DNA from: Plecoglossus altivelis
Lineage: Eukaryota > Chordata > Actinopteri > Osmeriformes > Plecoglossidae
Direction: 5' to 3'
Assembly (NCBI GenBank): GCA_036571765.1
Contig: BROE01000001.1
Coordinates: 6,878,818-6,942,817 of the forward strand
DNA: 64,000 bases
A program made the position numbers and the translations under genes. A model generated the notes under the pieces. That model was not told where the DNA came from. It ran no database searches and was given only the letters and a program-made list of their open reading frames with translations. Below, piece by piece: positions 1 through 12,818 of the stretch (position 1 is its first letter; each line of letters begins with the position of its first letter).

Positions 1-38
1 AACCCTCTAAGAAAGCCAGTGTTTCCTATTATATCCAG

Positions 39-3000
39 ATTCTAAGCTTGGTGCTGCAGAGGTCTGGACTTCAAGGCAGGCCCTTCAGGATTTGTACCAG
101 AAGATGTTGGTGACTGACCTGGAGTATGCTTTGGACAAAAAAGTGGAGCAAGATCTGTAAGTCATTCACAGTTCTGTATTAGTATATTAGTTCCTTGCTT
201 TTTTTTAAATGTAAGAATTGTTCATTTTTTCCAAGGTCACATCAATATAATTTGTGTGGTTTGTTGTTATAATATAATACTTGGTTTGTTGTTATAATAT
301 AATACTTTTAAGTTAAACATTCAAGTTATTACAGTGTTGTAAACTAGTCAACCATCAGTAGCCTAGCAGATGTTTTCTAATGTCAATTTGACCTTCAAGG
401 ATTCTATTGATTGACTACATATCATTTTTCAGTTGGAACCATGCTTTTAAGAATCAAATAACAACACTACAGAGTCAAGCCAAGAACAGAGCCAATCCTA
501 ACAGAAGTGAAGTTCAGGCCAACTTGTCTCTCTTTCTTGAGGCTGCTAGTGGATTCTATACGCAGGTGAGTTGTTACATGATTGCCTATTGTTTATTATT
601 GTGTTGTAAAGGTAATTTAAAATTAACCATACCAGGATTTGTTAGGAATGTCGGTCTCAGCATCATGATCCATCACAGGAAAGTATTTCACATTAGTTAG
701 ACAGGTTCTTTGTAATAACATGAATTATATGGCATATTATTATGTAATTGTACAACTATGTTTCAGTATTGTTGTATGATAGAATTGAACAAAACAGCAA
801 AGCATAACTACCACGTATCTCTCTTTAGCTATTACAGGAGCTGTGTACTGTGTTCAATGTGGACTTGCCTAGTCGTGTGAAGTCATCTCAGCTTGGAATT
901 ATCAGCAATAAACAACCCAACACCAGCGGCATTGTAAAACCCCAACCCAGTTCTTGCTCTTACATCTGCCAGCATTGTCTTGTTCACCTTGGAGACATTG
1001 GTGAGGACTGAAGTACTGTTAGTGTTGGTCATGCACCTAGAGCATGTTTAAAGGATTAGGCCATACTAATTGCTTTCTTTTTCTCATAGCCCGATATCGT
1101 AACCAAACCAGCCAGGCAGAGTCCTATTACAGACATGCAGCTCAACTCGTTCCCTCAAATGGTGAGTATAGTACCTCTTTGTAGAACCAGAGCCCAACAT
1201 GACACATTTAACTCTATCATAACTATTTTACTGTGTAAGTCAACTGGCATTTCTTATTTTCTGTCATCTTCTCCATTGTTACAGGTCAGCCTTACAATCA
1301 GCTGGCCATCCTGGCCTCATCCAAAGGCGATCACCTCACTACCATCTTCTACTACTGCAGAAGCATTGCAGTCAAGTTCCCCTTCCCTGCAGCTTCCACC
1401 AACCTGCAGAAAGCCCTATCTAAAGCCTTGGAAAGGTATGATTGAGCCCTCTATTGCAGCTTCCTGCAGTGTTTTTAATTGCTACAGAGTGGTATTTCTA
1501 AGGGCGTTGACTGCAGTGTTTTTGTTTGTAATTGAATGATGCAACGTTTTGGGGAGTTAGGAAAACGAAGAGAGGCATAGTTTAATTTGCTGTTTATAGA
1601 AGCCAATTGCGTTGGTGGTAGCAGTCAACTGGGGCCACGTTGTTAAGGATTTTGGCTCCAGACTAGCTAGACTCACCCCTGTGTCTGTTCCTTAGCCGTG
1701 ATGAGGTCAAAACAAAGTGGACCGTGTCGGATTTCATCAAGGCCTTCATCAAGTTCCATGGCCATGTCTACCTGAGCAAGAGTCTGGAGAAGCTCAACAA
1801 TCTGAGGGAGAAGTTGGAGGAACAGTTTCAGGTATTGCTTTTGTAGCAGGTCATGTTCAGATGTTGCAGGCTATAAAAATGAATGCTCCATTTCTCATGC
1901 ACAGTTCTATCGAGAAATCCAAGCTGGTACTACCTGTGTGGTTAAGTTACTTGGACAGACTCATTTTAATATTCAATACCATAAACTGCCACTATTCTGT
2001 TGGCGTTGTGTATTTTTTATTTGATGGAGTAACAGTGAACATCACAAGCTGTTCAGACTCGAAGCTGAGGACTCCTTTACTTATCCAACCATCCATGGTT
2101 ATTTTGGTTCTGCAGAAGCTGATTCTTCAGAAGGCTTTCAGCTCCCAACAGCTGGTCCACATCACAGTCATCAACCTGTTTGAACTGCACCACTTGAGAG
2201 ACCTAGCCAATGAAGGAGACGACCAGAGCTACACCGCTGATGAGCAGATCAGTTGGTTCCAGCTTCTTGGTCTTTTCAGTATGTATACTATTCTGGATCA
2301 TTCATACGTCTAGATATGATGCAATTGTTCTGGTTTAATAACCCGTGAGTGTGAATTATTTAGGGCTCAATATTCTGGTGTGGGTCTTGGAGTGGAGGGA
2401 AGCTAGCCTGGCTAGTCGTATGAAGTGTTGATTTGAATGCTCTTGTTCCTTTCTTTACAGTGTCGTTTCTGGGTGTGATGTGTAGCCGAGCCTTGCTGAA
2501 TAAGAACAAGGAGGAAATTATGGGAGAGTGTCCACTGCCAGCAATCAAGGTGTCCCTGGACTGGCTCAAACTACGTCCAAGCGTTTTTCTTGACAGTGCT
2601 GTGGACAAAAGACAGTAGTAAGTATTTTCTCTACTTCTGTCCACATTTGGCCTCCAGGTGTCATATTTTAGCTTCTCATCTTCTTTTTGCAATGTTATGC
2701 ATTGTGAATCTTTTCTTTGGCTGTGCTTTGACATGGAAATATGTGATTTAAGTAGAATTATTTACTGATAAAAACAAACAAACATGCATGCATCTATTCT
2801 TGTCCTAGTGTCTGGCCATGGCTTGTGTCAATTCTGAACAGTTTCCAACCTCAGGAAGATGATGTGTCCAGCGCGTCAGGTAATACGAATACAAGACCAG
2901 CTCTACAATTCTAACTAGATCAATTTCATGTCCTTTAGTTAAGCAAAAGTACTATACCTTCATCGTCCATTTTAATTTATTGATAGAAGTTGTTTTTTCT

Positions 3001-6000
3001 TATATATTAAAATATTCTTCAATTAACTCCATCATGGTACCTTGAAATTAGTCAAATAAAAGCTGAATCCTTAAATTTCCTTTTTCTGCTGTTCCCTTAA
3101 CACTCCTTTACTCTTTCTTTTAGTGACTCCACTCCCAGAAGAGTTTGAGCTGCAGGGTTTCTTGGCCCTGAGGCCAGCTCTACGGTAAGGTCTTATAGGG
3201 TGTCTCGTACAGACTGATGGCGTTTAGTAGAAATGTACCTGCTCGCCACCTTTTGAGTTGACTTTACTTAGCGTTATTTTTTTTTTTTCAGGACTCTGGA
3301 TTTCACCAAGGGGCACCAGGGCATTACTGTAGACAAAGACGGACTGCCAGTCCATGCCAGGCACCAGAGGCTCATCTGCTTGGGGAAGTGGGTGGCCGAC
3401 AATTATCCTGGGTGAGTCCACCTCCGCCACCCCCTTGTGACCATACAAGATTTGTTATAAGTGACCCTGTTTGCTATCAAAAAGCCTTTTCATATTACTC
3501 AGCAGGTGTTCATAACGAAAGTCTGTTTGACCAGTTCTGAATTGTGATTTCTACAGACTGATCCAGTGCAGGGTGAGCGACGGCCTGCTCATCTTCATAA
3601 CCGATATCCCGGAGCTTGCAATCGATGAGCCCCAGGAGAAGGATGTGCCTGTCCTGCAGGAGTCCTCAAATGGTGAACAGACCCCCAACGAGGGAAACAC
3701 AGGCCTTAAGTCAGTGCTTTCCATGGGCAAGACCCCCAGCAGCAGCCTGGAGAGTGGAGAGAGACCAGTGGTGACCTTCAAGGAGAACATCAAGCCCAGG
3801 GAGCAGACCAGAGAGCCCACCCGCAACCACCACCCGAAGGAAGCGATGAAGGAGCGGAGGGACTTCAGCAAGGGTAATGGAGCCCCTGGGAAAGGAGAAC
3901 AGAAGCGGGATGGCAAGAGGAAGAGCGAGGTAAAGAAAAACAGTCACGACAAAGCTGTGGATGCAGGGAAACAGGTAGGCAGGAGGCAGTTGGTACGGTT
4001 ACCTTGTTGAATCAAAGCATGAAGAGCTGCTAAAGAAAAGTGGTTCTTGTGTGTTTAGTATAGGGCTGCTTGCTACATTTCAAATGAGGGTACTAGATAA
4101 CAAGGAGAATTTATATTTTGACTGTGAGCTGTAAGCGTAAACCTGAGTCTGTCATAAAACCAATTGTGCGTATGTATTTGAAGGTTAAAGCCCAGCCTGA
4201 AATGAGGAAGACCCCTGTGTCTGAGGCCAGGAAGACACCAGTCACCCAAACCCAGACCACCTGCTCTTCTCAATTCATCCCCATCCACCACCCTGGCGCC
4301 TTCCCACCCCTGCCTAGCCGGCCAGGTATACATGCTCGTGTTCACTATTATACCTTCAAACCAAATTTTATTTCAATAAATTATAATAATATTTTGAAGT
4401 AGGTTGTTTTGTACGATGCTTATTCCAGTTCTGCTTCCGTCCCAGGATTTCCTCCCCCTGCCTATGTAATGCCTCCCACTGTGGCGTTCTCCATGAACCC
4501 CGGCTTTGCCTTCTCCACCGGGGTGTCCGTTCAAGGGCCCTACCTCCAAGCTGCTGCTCACTCGCAGGCTGGTACCCAGGTTCAGGCTGGAAAACCATCT
4601 CACATTCCCTACAGTCAGCAGAGGCCCTCAGGACCAGGGCCAGGCCAGGGGCTAGCAGGTCAGGGGCCCATGAACCAGGGCCAGCAGCCCCAGGGCCAGC
4701 CCCAGTCTCAGCAGACCCTGCCACAGTCTGTCCAGCTGCAGGTCCAGGCCATGGCCCAGCAGCAGCAGTCTCCCACCAAGCCTGCACAGCCAGTACAGCT
4801 GGGCAAGAGCCCCCCTCACCATCCTGGGATGCAGCAGGTAAATGGTCCATTGTGATGGCACCTAAGTACATGATGATGCAATGGCACATTGAGTAAGGAA
4901 GTATTAGCTCAGTTGGGATGTTGCTGCTTCCTTTAAGTGTTTTAGTTCCCCATGGACAAATAGATGTCTGTTAGAATCATTGTCTGATTCCTCCTCCTTA
5001 CCTGACCAGTACATGCAGGTGTCAGAGCAAGCAGGCCAGATGTGGAGCCAGCACCAGGCCCAGTCCACCATGCAGAAGATGCCCATGCAGATGCCCGTAA
5101 AGCAGTCGCAACAGCAGCCATACTACATGCCCCCCCAGGACCCCGTTAAGCTATTTGAGCACCAGCTCCAGTCTGTGCCCATGCAGCCACCATCATCTCA
5201 GCAACATCAGCAGCAGCAGCAGCAGCCCACCATGGACAAGAAGATGAAATACCCTGATGTGAAAATGCAGGATTTCTTCTGGGAACCTCCTTATCGTATG
5301 GGAGATAACAGGTCCATGATAGGGGAGCGCATGGGGGCCAAGAGGCCTCCTGGAGGCTTCTGCCCAGATCATGAGAACATGTCCAGGGGTCCGCCATTTG
5401 AGGTGAGTGGGCTACTCTAGAAGAGGTGGGTGGTTCATGGGTGGTTTTGTGGGTCAATGGCATGTAGGGTTCTTTGCCTATTTATTTTTTTCCCCAATTT
5501 CTTTTACTTCTTGTTTTTTGCTAATATTTCTGCTGCTGAGAGACTTGAAGGAACTTTATGAAAGATAATTTTGTTTGAGCAACGTTTAAAATGAAATTTT
5601 TTGACTTATTTTGGTTGTTTTTTATAACAACTAATTACAACAAACAGTTTGCAGACTTTTTAACAATATAAAATATATTGGTCCTTGACGAGGCTTTTGT
5701 AGACTTTGGGATCTTATGCCATTGACAGTAATCCTTGCCAGTATTTATCGAGGATATGCTGACTTCAATTGGTATTGAAGGAATTTGACCAATGCAGCTT
5801 TAACATCTGTCACATCAGTCTCAGTAGTCCTTGGGCTTTAGACTGATCTGATGGGAAGTCGTATTTGAAGCACTATGGCTCATCCATGTGTCTTCTTCAA
5901 ACCCACCAGAGCCTTTCCTTTCAGCTACCATGTACATGCTTCCCTTTATTCTTAAGCCTAACTATCACTCTGCCAACCTTTTATCTTACTGGCTTTCCTT

Positions 6001-8598
6001 CTTTCTGTTTCTGTCTTTGTTTTCCCCTTCCCCTCTTTATTTCTTTTCCTTTTGCTTCGTCTCTCACTAGGACAACAAGAGCTCGCCTCTTCTACCTCCT
6101 GACCTGTTAAAAAGTCTAGCAGATTTTGAGGAGGAGGAAGAGCTGGTCTTTACTAAGCCTCATGATTTCTACCAGGCCTTGGCCGGCCCTCTTAGCACTG
6201 CTCCAGGACGAAACATATTTGTATGTAGTCTTCATCCTCAACCCTCCTGGCCTAAAGCCACAATCTGTAGTGTGTTTTCGCCTGAAAGTATTGTAGGTTT
6301 GTTTCAGTTTGAAACTGAGCCAACGTTATAAATGCAGGTGAATCATTGCCAATTGGATGAGAACCATTGTTTCATTATTTTTCACTCAATTGGAAGCTTG
6401 CAATTCAATGAGTTATTCAATGTCAGATTCAATCTACCAGATTGTGGCTTTCACAGCATGCAAAAATCATCTTTTGTGAACCTTGAAAGCAGTCTTCATC
6501 AAGTCAACAAAATTCTAACATTAACTTATTATAATTACTTGAAGGTTTTTAAGAAGCGTGAAATGCTTTGGAGCAGCATTAGCCTCTTTCAAAATGTGTT
6601 CCTGTCATTTTAATTTCAGTAACAGGATGTCAAATACACACAGTGTAGTTAAAATTTGCCACAATTAAAATAAATTAATAATATAATAGTTTTGACTTTT
6701 TCATACCATTGTGGGTAGAAACTTGATCAACAATTGAATCGATCCCCATCGATTTAAATTGTATATATATATATTTTTTATTTTCACAAATCATATAACA
6801 TGAGTGGAAATCTTATTCTACACGTCCTAACTCTTTTGTGCAGTTGCCAAACCAGTTACGAATGGAGAGTGCGCCTGATGCTATTAACCAGTCATCCTCC
6901 CGTTTGCCCTTATCTGGATTCCCAATCCAGGTCAGTTATCAGGACAAGCTCGTGTTAAAGGCCGTCCTCAAGACTTGTTTTGACGGCTGCAGAAAATAGA
7001 CTGCATTTTAGATCCACCAGTCATGTTCGCTGTTAAGGGCTTTTGTATCTTAGCCTGGCTCGTTTAGGCTAAAAGTACAAAGGAATGTCATTATATAACA
7101 CGAACTGAAGGAGTTGACAGTATTGTGACTTTAAGGTCCTTATACGGTTGTTTTTATTTAGGAGAGTTCCTATCAAAACAACAGCATCTTCAGCCAGGCT
7201 TATGGGAAGAACATAGCCCCCAACCCCAAACCTGATAATCCCATGATGCACCAGGAGCCCTCTCTTTACTCCCTCTTTGAAGGAACTCCCTGGTCCCCAT
7301 CTCTCCCAGCCAGCTCAGGTACGTGCCTCGCTCCTCCTCCTTGTTGCCCTCAATCAAATATGAAGCATGTCCTTATCCAGTCCTTACCTGTTTAACACAT
7401 ATGGCAGTTTAGACTAGTAAGCACATTTAAAAAATAAAACACCTTTTGAAACAAGTTATAATTGCTGTACAATGAAGACACTTGAGAAATATGTAGAAAT
7501 AAAATGACGGAAATGAGACTGCTTAATAATTGACATAGCTAATCATGACTTGGCAGTGCAGTATTCTCTTTGGCCTTTGGTTAATTACATTTATACTTAT
7601 TCATGTCTCCCATGATAGACCACTCAACACCAGCAAGCCAGTCCCCCCACTCATCAAACCCAAGCAGTTTACCCTCTTCTCCGCCCACACACAACCATGG
7701 CTCCATGCCTTTCTCTAACTTCGGCCCCATAGGGACCCCTGATAGCAGGGACAGGAGAATGGTCGACCGATGGAAGGTGGAAAAGACCGGTGAGTCCCTC
7801 TTTGAGTCCTTAAACCTGTTCCCTTGTTTCTGCTGTGTCTACAAATCCTTAGTTGAGTCCAATGAATAAACATGTTCATATTGACACATTTTCAAAACTG
7901 TATGACTCACTTTTTACCTCATTAATCGAGTTCATTAGTTACTCAAGTTCAATTCCACCACCAATTCAACGGTACTCTGGTAGTCCATAGACTACATATC
8001 TCTTTGAAGATTTGTCTCTATACTTTGCTCTGACTCGACATACTATAAGGATGTTGTATGATACTGAGTGTCTCGTTTACCAGGAAACGTCAGTGGGTTT
8101 GGTCTGGACTACTTGCCAGCCGCGGCGTCATCGGCAACCTCTGAAAACAGCTGGCATCAGGGTAGCGGACCCAGCAGCTCCTGGGCTGCCCAGGAGACGC
8201 CCATGGAGGACTCCTCCACTGTGTTGCTGGACAGTCTGAAGGTACTCCTCCCACGTCCAACTAAAGGTTTACAGGGGTGAACCTTTCACTGTACAATTGC
8301 TCCATGTCTTAGGAACCTTCTTAAGAATGTAAATTTCTCTCCCCAGAGTCAGTTTTGGAACCTCCTGTATATTGGCAGATAGATAATGCAGATGTTCGTT
8401 CCATGTTACGCACAGTTCTGTTGTGCTTGTGCATGTTGCAAGACTGTTGTAGCCGTGTTGTTGATAGTCTCCCATTCTTCTCAGTCCATCTGGTCCAGCT
8501 CCATGATGCAGCCGGGGCCCTCGGCCCTGGAGCAGCTCCTCATGCAGCAGAAGCAGAAGCAGCAGAGGGGCCATGGAACCATGAACCCGCCACACTGA
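39..8598 (+). CDS. smg7: SMG7 nonsense-mediated mRNA decay factor, 5'-partial
   Basis: SMG7 binds phosphorylated UPF1 through a 14-3-3-like/TPR N-terminal domain and recruits deadenylation and decapping factors. Spliced exons: 39-156, 433-565, 829-1000, 1090-1161, 1285-1435, 1696-1831, 2116-2278, 2461-2617, 2809-2879, 3124-3184, 3292-3411, 3557-3974, 4184-4325, 4446-4837, 5010-5402, 6071-6220, 6844-6930, 7162-7318, 7619-7789, 8084-8241, 8485-8598. They keep one frame for about 1,178 codons (human protein 1,137 aa, from memory) and end at TGA 8596. Recognisable stretches include SRQALQDLYQKMLVTDLEYA, ANPNRSEVQANLSLFLEAAS, ICQHCLVHLGDIARYRNQ, the Pro/Gln-rich middle (FIPIHHPGAFPPLPSRPG) and the C-terminal ALEQLLMQQKQKQQRG. 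The first listed exon starts with a codon split across the intron, so the initiator exon(s) lie outside the window. Confidence 0.97.
5206..5226 (+). repeat. CAG repeat inside smg7 exon 15
   Basis: A short pure CAG tract encodes a run of glutamines (HQQQQQQQP context) in the low-complexity C-terminal half of SMG7. It is in frame and is probably length-variable. Confidence 0.7.
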
Positions 8599-11165
8599 AG
8601 GGCCTCAAGTAGAAGCACTTGTGTCAAGAAGAGTACGTTAAAAAGAAAGGAGAAGTTAAAAAAACAAGCTCCAATCGGAATTACCGGCATATGGAGGCTG
8701 GGGAAGGCGAACGACCCAACCAAGGCTCAAACTCCCCCCCTCGGCTGACGAGGAACGGTGCAGCCCTGTCCCCTCTCTCTCTATGCCTCAACAAGGCAAG
8801 GAGAGCGTGCGAGCACCTCCCACACAGCGCTGCTGAGCACGAAGCTACTGCTGGGCACACTCGCAGCATCTTTAACATTGAGGAAACTGCAAAACCCATC
8901 GGACTGCCACCACGCCTCCTGTGGGATAGCGTCATCTTCCATCTCACACTGGGATTCTCTGGCGTCTCCAGATTTCCTCTTTAGCTGCTCTCGGTGTGGA
9001 TGATACCGGTCTTTGTCTTGATTTTTCCCTACCGTACAAGAGAGCAGAGGCTTGTGTGGTGGGTTGTTTCGGGTGGGCAAGGTGGGCCTATAAGGGTGGT
9101 GAAAAAGAAAGACTGATCTTTCCGATCTCTCGATTCATTTTCTTTATCTCTGAGGAGAACGAGGGGCTCTTTGTAGCAGAGTTACGAATGAAGGAGTTGT
9201 CATGGAGTTGGTAGGGAGGTGTGTGTGTGGGGGGGGAGGGGAGGGAGGGGGTGGAGACAAGTGTGCCTCTCAGTTACTGTGCACAGAAGCGTTTTGGAAG
9301 CAGATTATGCTATCGAAGCAATTTCCAGGAGTGCTGAATTGGACTGCGGATTGCTTGTAAATGTTTCATTAGGATATGGTTTATCTCCAGGTCAGTTGAG
9401 TGTGGGAATATCAACCCAGCAGGATGAGGAAACAAGGGGATACGGACTAGATTTAGGGATAGTACAATTAGCTGCAATAGAGATTGCAATTACTAGAATA
9501 CTGTATTTTGTGATTTGTTTGTAGCAGTTTTAGCTTCATAAAATATCTGGTAAATATGTCCAGTAGTTTACTGCTTACCGGGGAAAGTCTTTATATTTAT
9601 ATGTTCCCTTCCTCCACCTTCCCCTCTTCTGCCCCTGCTTCCTACTTTTACCCATCTTTCTTTGAGTAAAGTGTAACTCTCTAGCTTACCTGCATAATTG
9701 TTTCTTTTGTTTATGTCCTGCCTTTTTAATAGTTTTAAGCAGCTTTATTGGCTCTCTTTGTGCCTGGTCAGTGTTGTTTTATAACTACTATCATGGTTGG
9801 CACTGTCATGAAATGGTAAAACTAGCAAAATGGGGTCCAGCAACGCTGCTGGTTCAGCAATATGGGGCACAAGCCTGGTGAGCCAGTTTACCTGGTCTGG
9901 TAGACACAGTGGGCAGAGGACAGGTGAGACTGAGATGAGTTTGGACTTGGTTAGAGAATGTTATCTGGCAACCTCTTTGAAACCACTTGTATAATGACAA
10001 CAGTTGACAATAGCTTCAGAAAAGACGTCTTTGTCCTCCGTGATAGTGGTTCTTCCTGTCGTAGACCCTGAAAAGTTGACTGGGTTTTAGTTGTAGCTCG
10101 ACTCTACTAACCTGTGACTAACTGATCTTGCTGTTTGGATGTGAAGATTTTTCACCTGAGTCCACCAATGTGAAATCTGTTTTCCGTAACTTTTACCGTT
10201 ATTTCACAATTGTGACACTTAAGGCAGGAATCTCTGACAGATTGATTTGGGTAAAATGCTGATGCTCTGAGTGACAATCGGTAGACCAAGAGACTCTCCA
10301 GAACCATGGGTATAGGCACAGCTGTACACTTCCCGTTAAGAGGACTCACTATTGGATAGGGTCGAAAATAATATTATATACAGTAGTTACATCTTCCTGG
10401 TTCAGGCAGTGAAAGAGTCATTTATCATTTAAAGGGTTGTACAAAGAAGATCAAATATCTTGTATGAGGGGAAAGCGCGTTTTTATTTTCATGTAGAGAA
10501 CATCTTATCAATGCCAACTTCGAATGATGTCTATTTTCTGTGTGATTGTGCTTTTCTTGTTGCATTAAAATGTATTTGAAAAAGGAAAAAATATAAATAC
10601 ACTGGACTGAATGTTGGGACAAATTTGGCCAGAAGCTGGAAAAAAAACATCAACATTTCAGGGGAGCTATGCTGGAACAAATGTGGCTTGGTTTTCCCTT
10701 TTGGATCTGCTCATTGTAAAGGGTTATTAAGACTGTGTCTAATGGTTCGCAAGTTAACTAGAATACAAATGGATGATGAAGAGGAACCTAACTATTGGAG
10801 CAGTAACTACATTCCATTCTATATCCTGTGGGATACGTGAAGTGAAGGATGAAGGATGACAGCGAGCAGTGATAGTTCCCCTGTGCGGTTGACCAACATC
10901 AAGCACTGAGCCCTACTTCAAGTTCATTATTAAGGAGAGAATCACTTCAAACTCTGCATGAGGATTTGGCGGTCAGAAGGCTCCACAGGTTGATCGGAAT
11001 GTTTTGCCCTGTTACTTATGTCAGAGCATATTGATATTGTTGGAGGGAATGTTGTTCATTCAGAGCTGGGCTTGTGTTCTGAGCTTTTGTGTTTTGTCTT
11101 TTTGTAGACATTCAGAAATGGTGGAATCAGCTATGCCTTTAATAAAGTAAACCATGTCTCCCTAC
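8599..11165 (+). other. smg7: smg7 3' UTR (inferred)
   Basis: No further coding exon is visible after the smg7 stop. The first convincing poly(A) signal in this stretch is AATAAA at 11141-11146, giving an inferred 3' UTR of about 2.5 kb. It contains a G-rich tract near 9217-9255. The 3' end is an inference; an earlier cleavage site is possible. Confidence 0.45.
9217..9255 (+). other. G-rich tract, possible G-quadruplex
   Basis: Four or more runs of three or more G follow each other on the sense strand (GTGTGTGG then runs of eight, four, three and five G, split by single A or T). This fits the usual G3+N1-7 quadruplex pattern and would lie in the smg7 3' UTR. Confidence 0.55.
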
Positions 11166-11458
11166 TGCTAAGTAGCCATTTTGTAAAGATGTGCCCACTT
11201 CATCCCTTGTTTGTTCCAGTAAAACATAACAAAACATAACTGAAAAATCTATATTTCTAGATGTTGATCTTCACATTTATTCCATTGCTCACTGAAAAGA
11301 ATCAAACTACACAATAGGGGCGGGGGGAGAGAAAAACGGACTTATCGTTTATCACAGATAGTGTCTCTCCCAACCACACATACTCAGGAAACCATAGTGG
11401 TTTCAGACAAGGTTGCTAGTCACCTGTTTCTTTCTTATCCATACCAATTCCATTGCAG

Positions 11459-11542
11459 AGTTTTTGCTGTGCTGTATGTCATTGTGTGGATATACGTACG
11501 TACCACAGTGATTCAAGTTAGTTGGGTGCCTGTACAAGAACC
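11459..11542 (+). other. TRDD: TCR delta diversity segment D1 with both RSSs
   Basis: The D coding core is 11487-11503 (17 bp, TGGATATACGTACGTAC), open in all three frames. On its 5' side are nonamer AGTTTTTGC (11459-11467), a 12-bp spacer and heptamer CATTGTG (11480-11486). On its 3' side are heptamer CACAGTG (11504-11510), a 23-bp spacer and nonamer ACAAGAACC (11534-11542). A 5' 12-RSS with a 3' 23-RSS is the diagnostic arrangement of a D-delta segment and permits V-D, D-D and D-J joining. Confidence 0.9.
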
Positions 11543-11982
11543 AACGCAACATGAAGGCAAGACGTATTATGGAGTTTAACTTCAGTGTAAATTTATGACA
11601 TCAGATTTTCACTGTGTCTGAGAGAATGTAAACTGAGGAGATTACCATTTTGTTGACAATGTCAAATTGAGAGCATTTTTTAACTTGGTACAACCATCCC
11701 ACTGGTGAGTGCAGATTTGCAATTTCAGCAGACAAACAGGACAGCAACAGTACTGTAACTAATATCACACTACAGCGAAACCCCCAAGTACCAAAACAGT
11801 AAAGGTTAGGGTATTTTTTTTCATTTTGACTTATTTCACAAACCCTTACAATTCTGTTGATAGGCAATATGCCATAATCTTATAAAATGTAACAGCATTA
11901 CAATTATGGAGCCTGCATAAGCATGTGATAAAGTAGTTCAAGTAAGCTGTAAATGGCAGCTGAAGGTTGACAGTGAACTCTA

Positions 11983-12062
11983 GGTTTTTGAATGGCGAGT
12001 TTCACTGTGGGGGGTTGGAGTACCACAGTGACTCAATACGCATATTACATCGTACAACAACC
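11983..12062 (+). other. TRDD: TCR delta diversity segment D2 with both RSSs
   Basis: The D core is 12010-12023 (14 bp, GGGGGTTGGAGTAC), Gly-rich and open in all frames. The 5' RSS has heptamer CACTGTG (12003-12009) and nonamer GGTTTTTGA (11983-11991) with an 11-bp gap, or AGGTTTTTG with 12. The 3' RSS is CACAGTG (12024-12030), a 23-bp spacer and ACAACAACC (12054-12062). It lies about 500 bp 3' of D1 and about 360 bp before the J-delta. Confidence 0.9.
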
Positions 12063-12387
12063 TTCAACATTAATATATTTTCAACAAACTGACTATCACA
12101 GTTTCACTATGGATTAGGTTAGAACACTGGAAAACAATTTGCTTTAAGGTTAAGGTAAGGTCATGGTCGGCTTTGTAGCATAAATAATTCTGTTTATTTG
12201 GTCAGTTAACAGATTCATATAACTTCTGTTGCAGTCTCTTGTATGATGTAAACATGACATTTAGCTTGTTTAAAAAAAAGAAAAACAAACATAGTTAGAT
12301 ACTGCATCTTAATCATACATATAGTGTTATCAGTAAAATGTTGAGTTGAGATTATTTAAGTCAATTATGATCAAAAGTCTTGTCACA

Positions 12388-12461
12388 GGTTTTTGCCGTG
12401 GCCCATCACACGGTGAGGCTTACGTTTGGAAAAGGCATCAGTTTAACTGTTGATCCCAAAG
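12388..12461 (+). other. TRDJ: TCR delta joining segment with 12-RSS
   Basis: Nonamer GGTTTTTGC (12388-12396), 12-bp spacer, heptamer CACGGTG (12409-12415), then coding 12416-12461. The frame reads RLTFGKGISLTVDPK with the FGXG motif and ends at a GTAAGT donor. The split codon continues in frame into the first TRDC exon 357 bp downstream. It is the only J I can find between the D segments and TRDC, which supports a delta assignment. Confidence 0.9.
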
Positions 12462-12818
12462 GTAAGTCTTCTGAATTTTCAATAATCAGCATGTACGTGA
12501 GATAAGTATTTTGTGGAATTGTAATTAGATTTTATGAAAGTGCATAGAATAGATTGTTTTGTAAAAGGTATCAAAAGCCAAAATGAATAACCAAAAAGAG
12601 TCAAGAGAGATATGTCAGTGGCAAATTTAGATGACAATGCGTGTAAAATTATGTTTTATCCATGTGGATCAGCAAGCATTGTTGCAAATACCTCGTCCAT
12701 TCCTTCATTAGATTTGTTATGACTGCATTCAAATAAAAATGTCTCGACCATTTTAAAATGGAAGTCAAAATCCCAGATTCCTGATAGTTTAAGCATCACA
12801 TAACTTTTCACTTTTTAG

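Noticed and set aside
3551..3947. Minus-strand open frames opposite smg7 exons
   Set aside because: Shadows of the GC-rich smg7 coding exons; no independent support.
9905..9945. CACAGTG resembling an RSS heptamer upstream of the D segments
   Set aside because: No nonamer at 12 or 23 bp and no paired heptamer; inside the presumed smg7 3' UTR.
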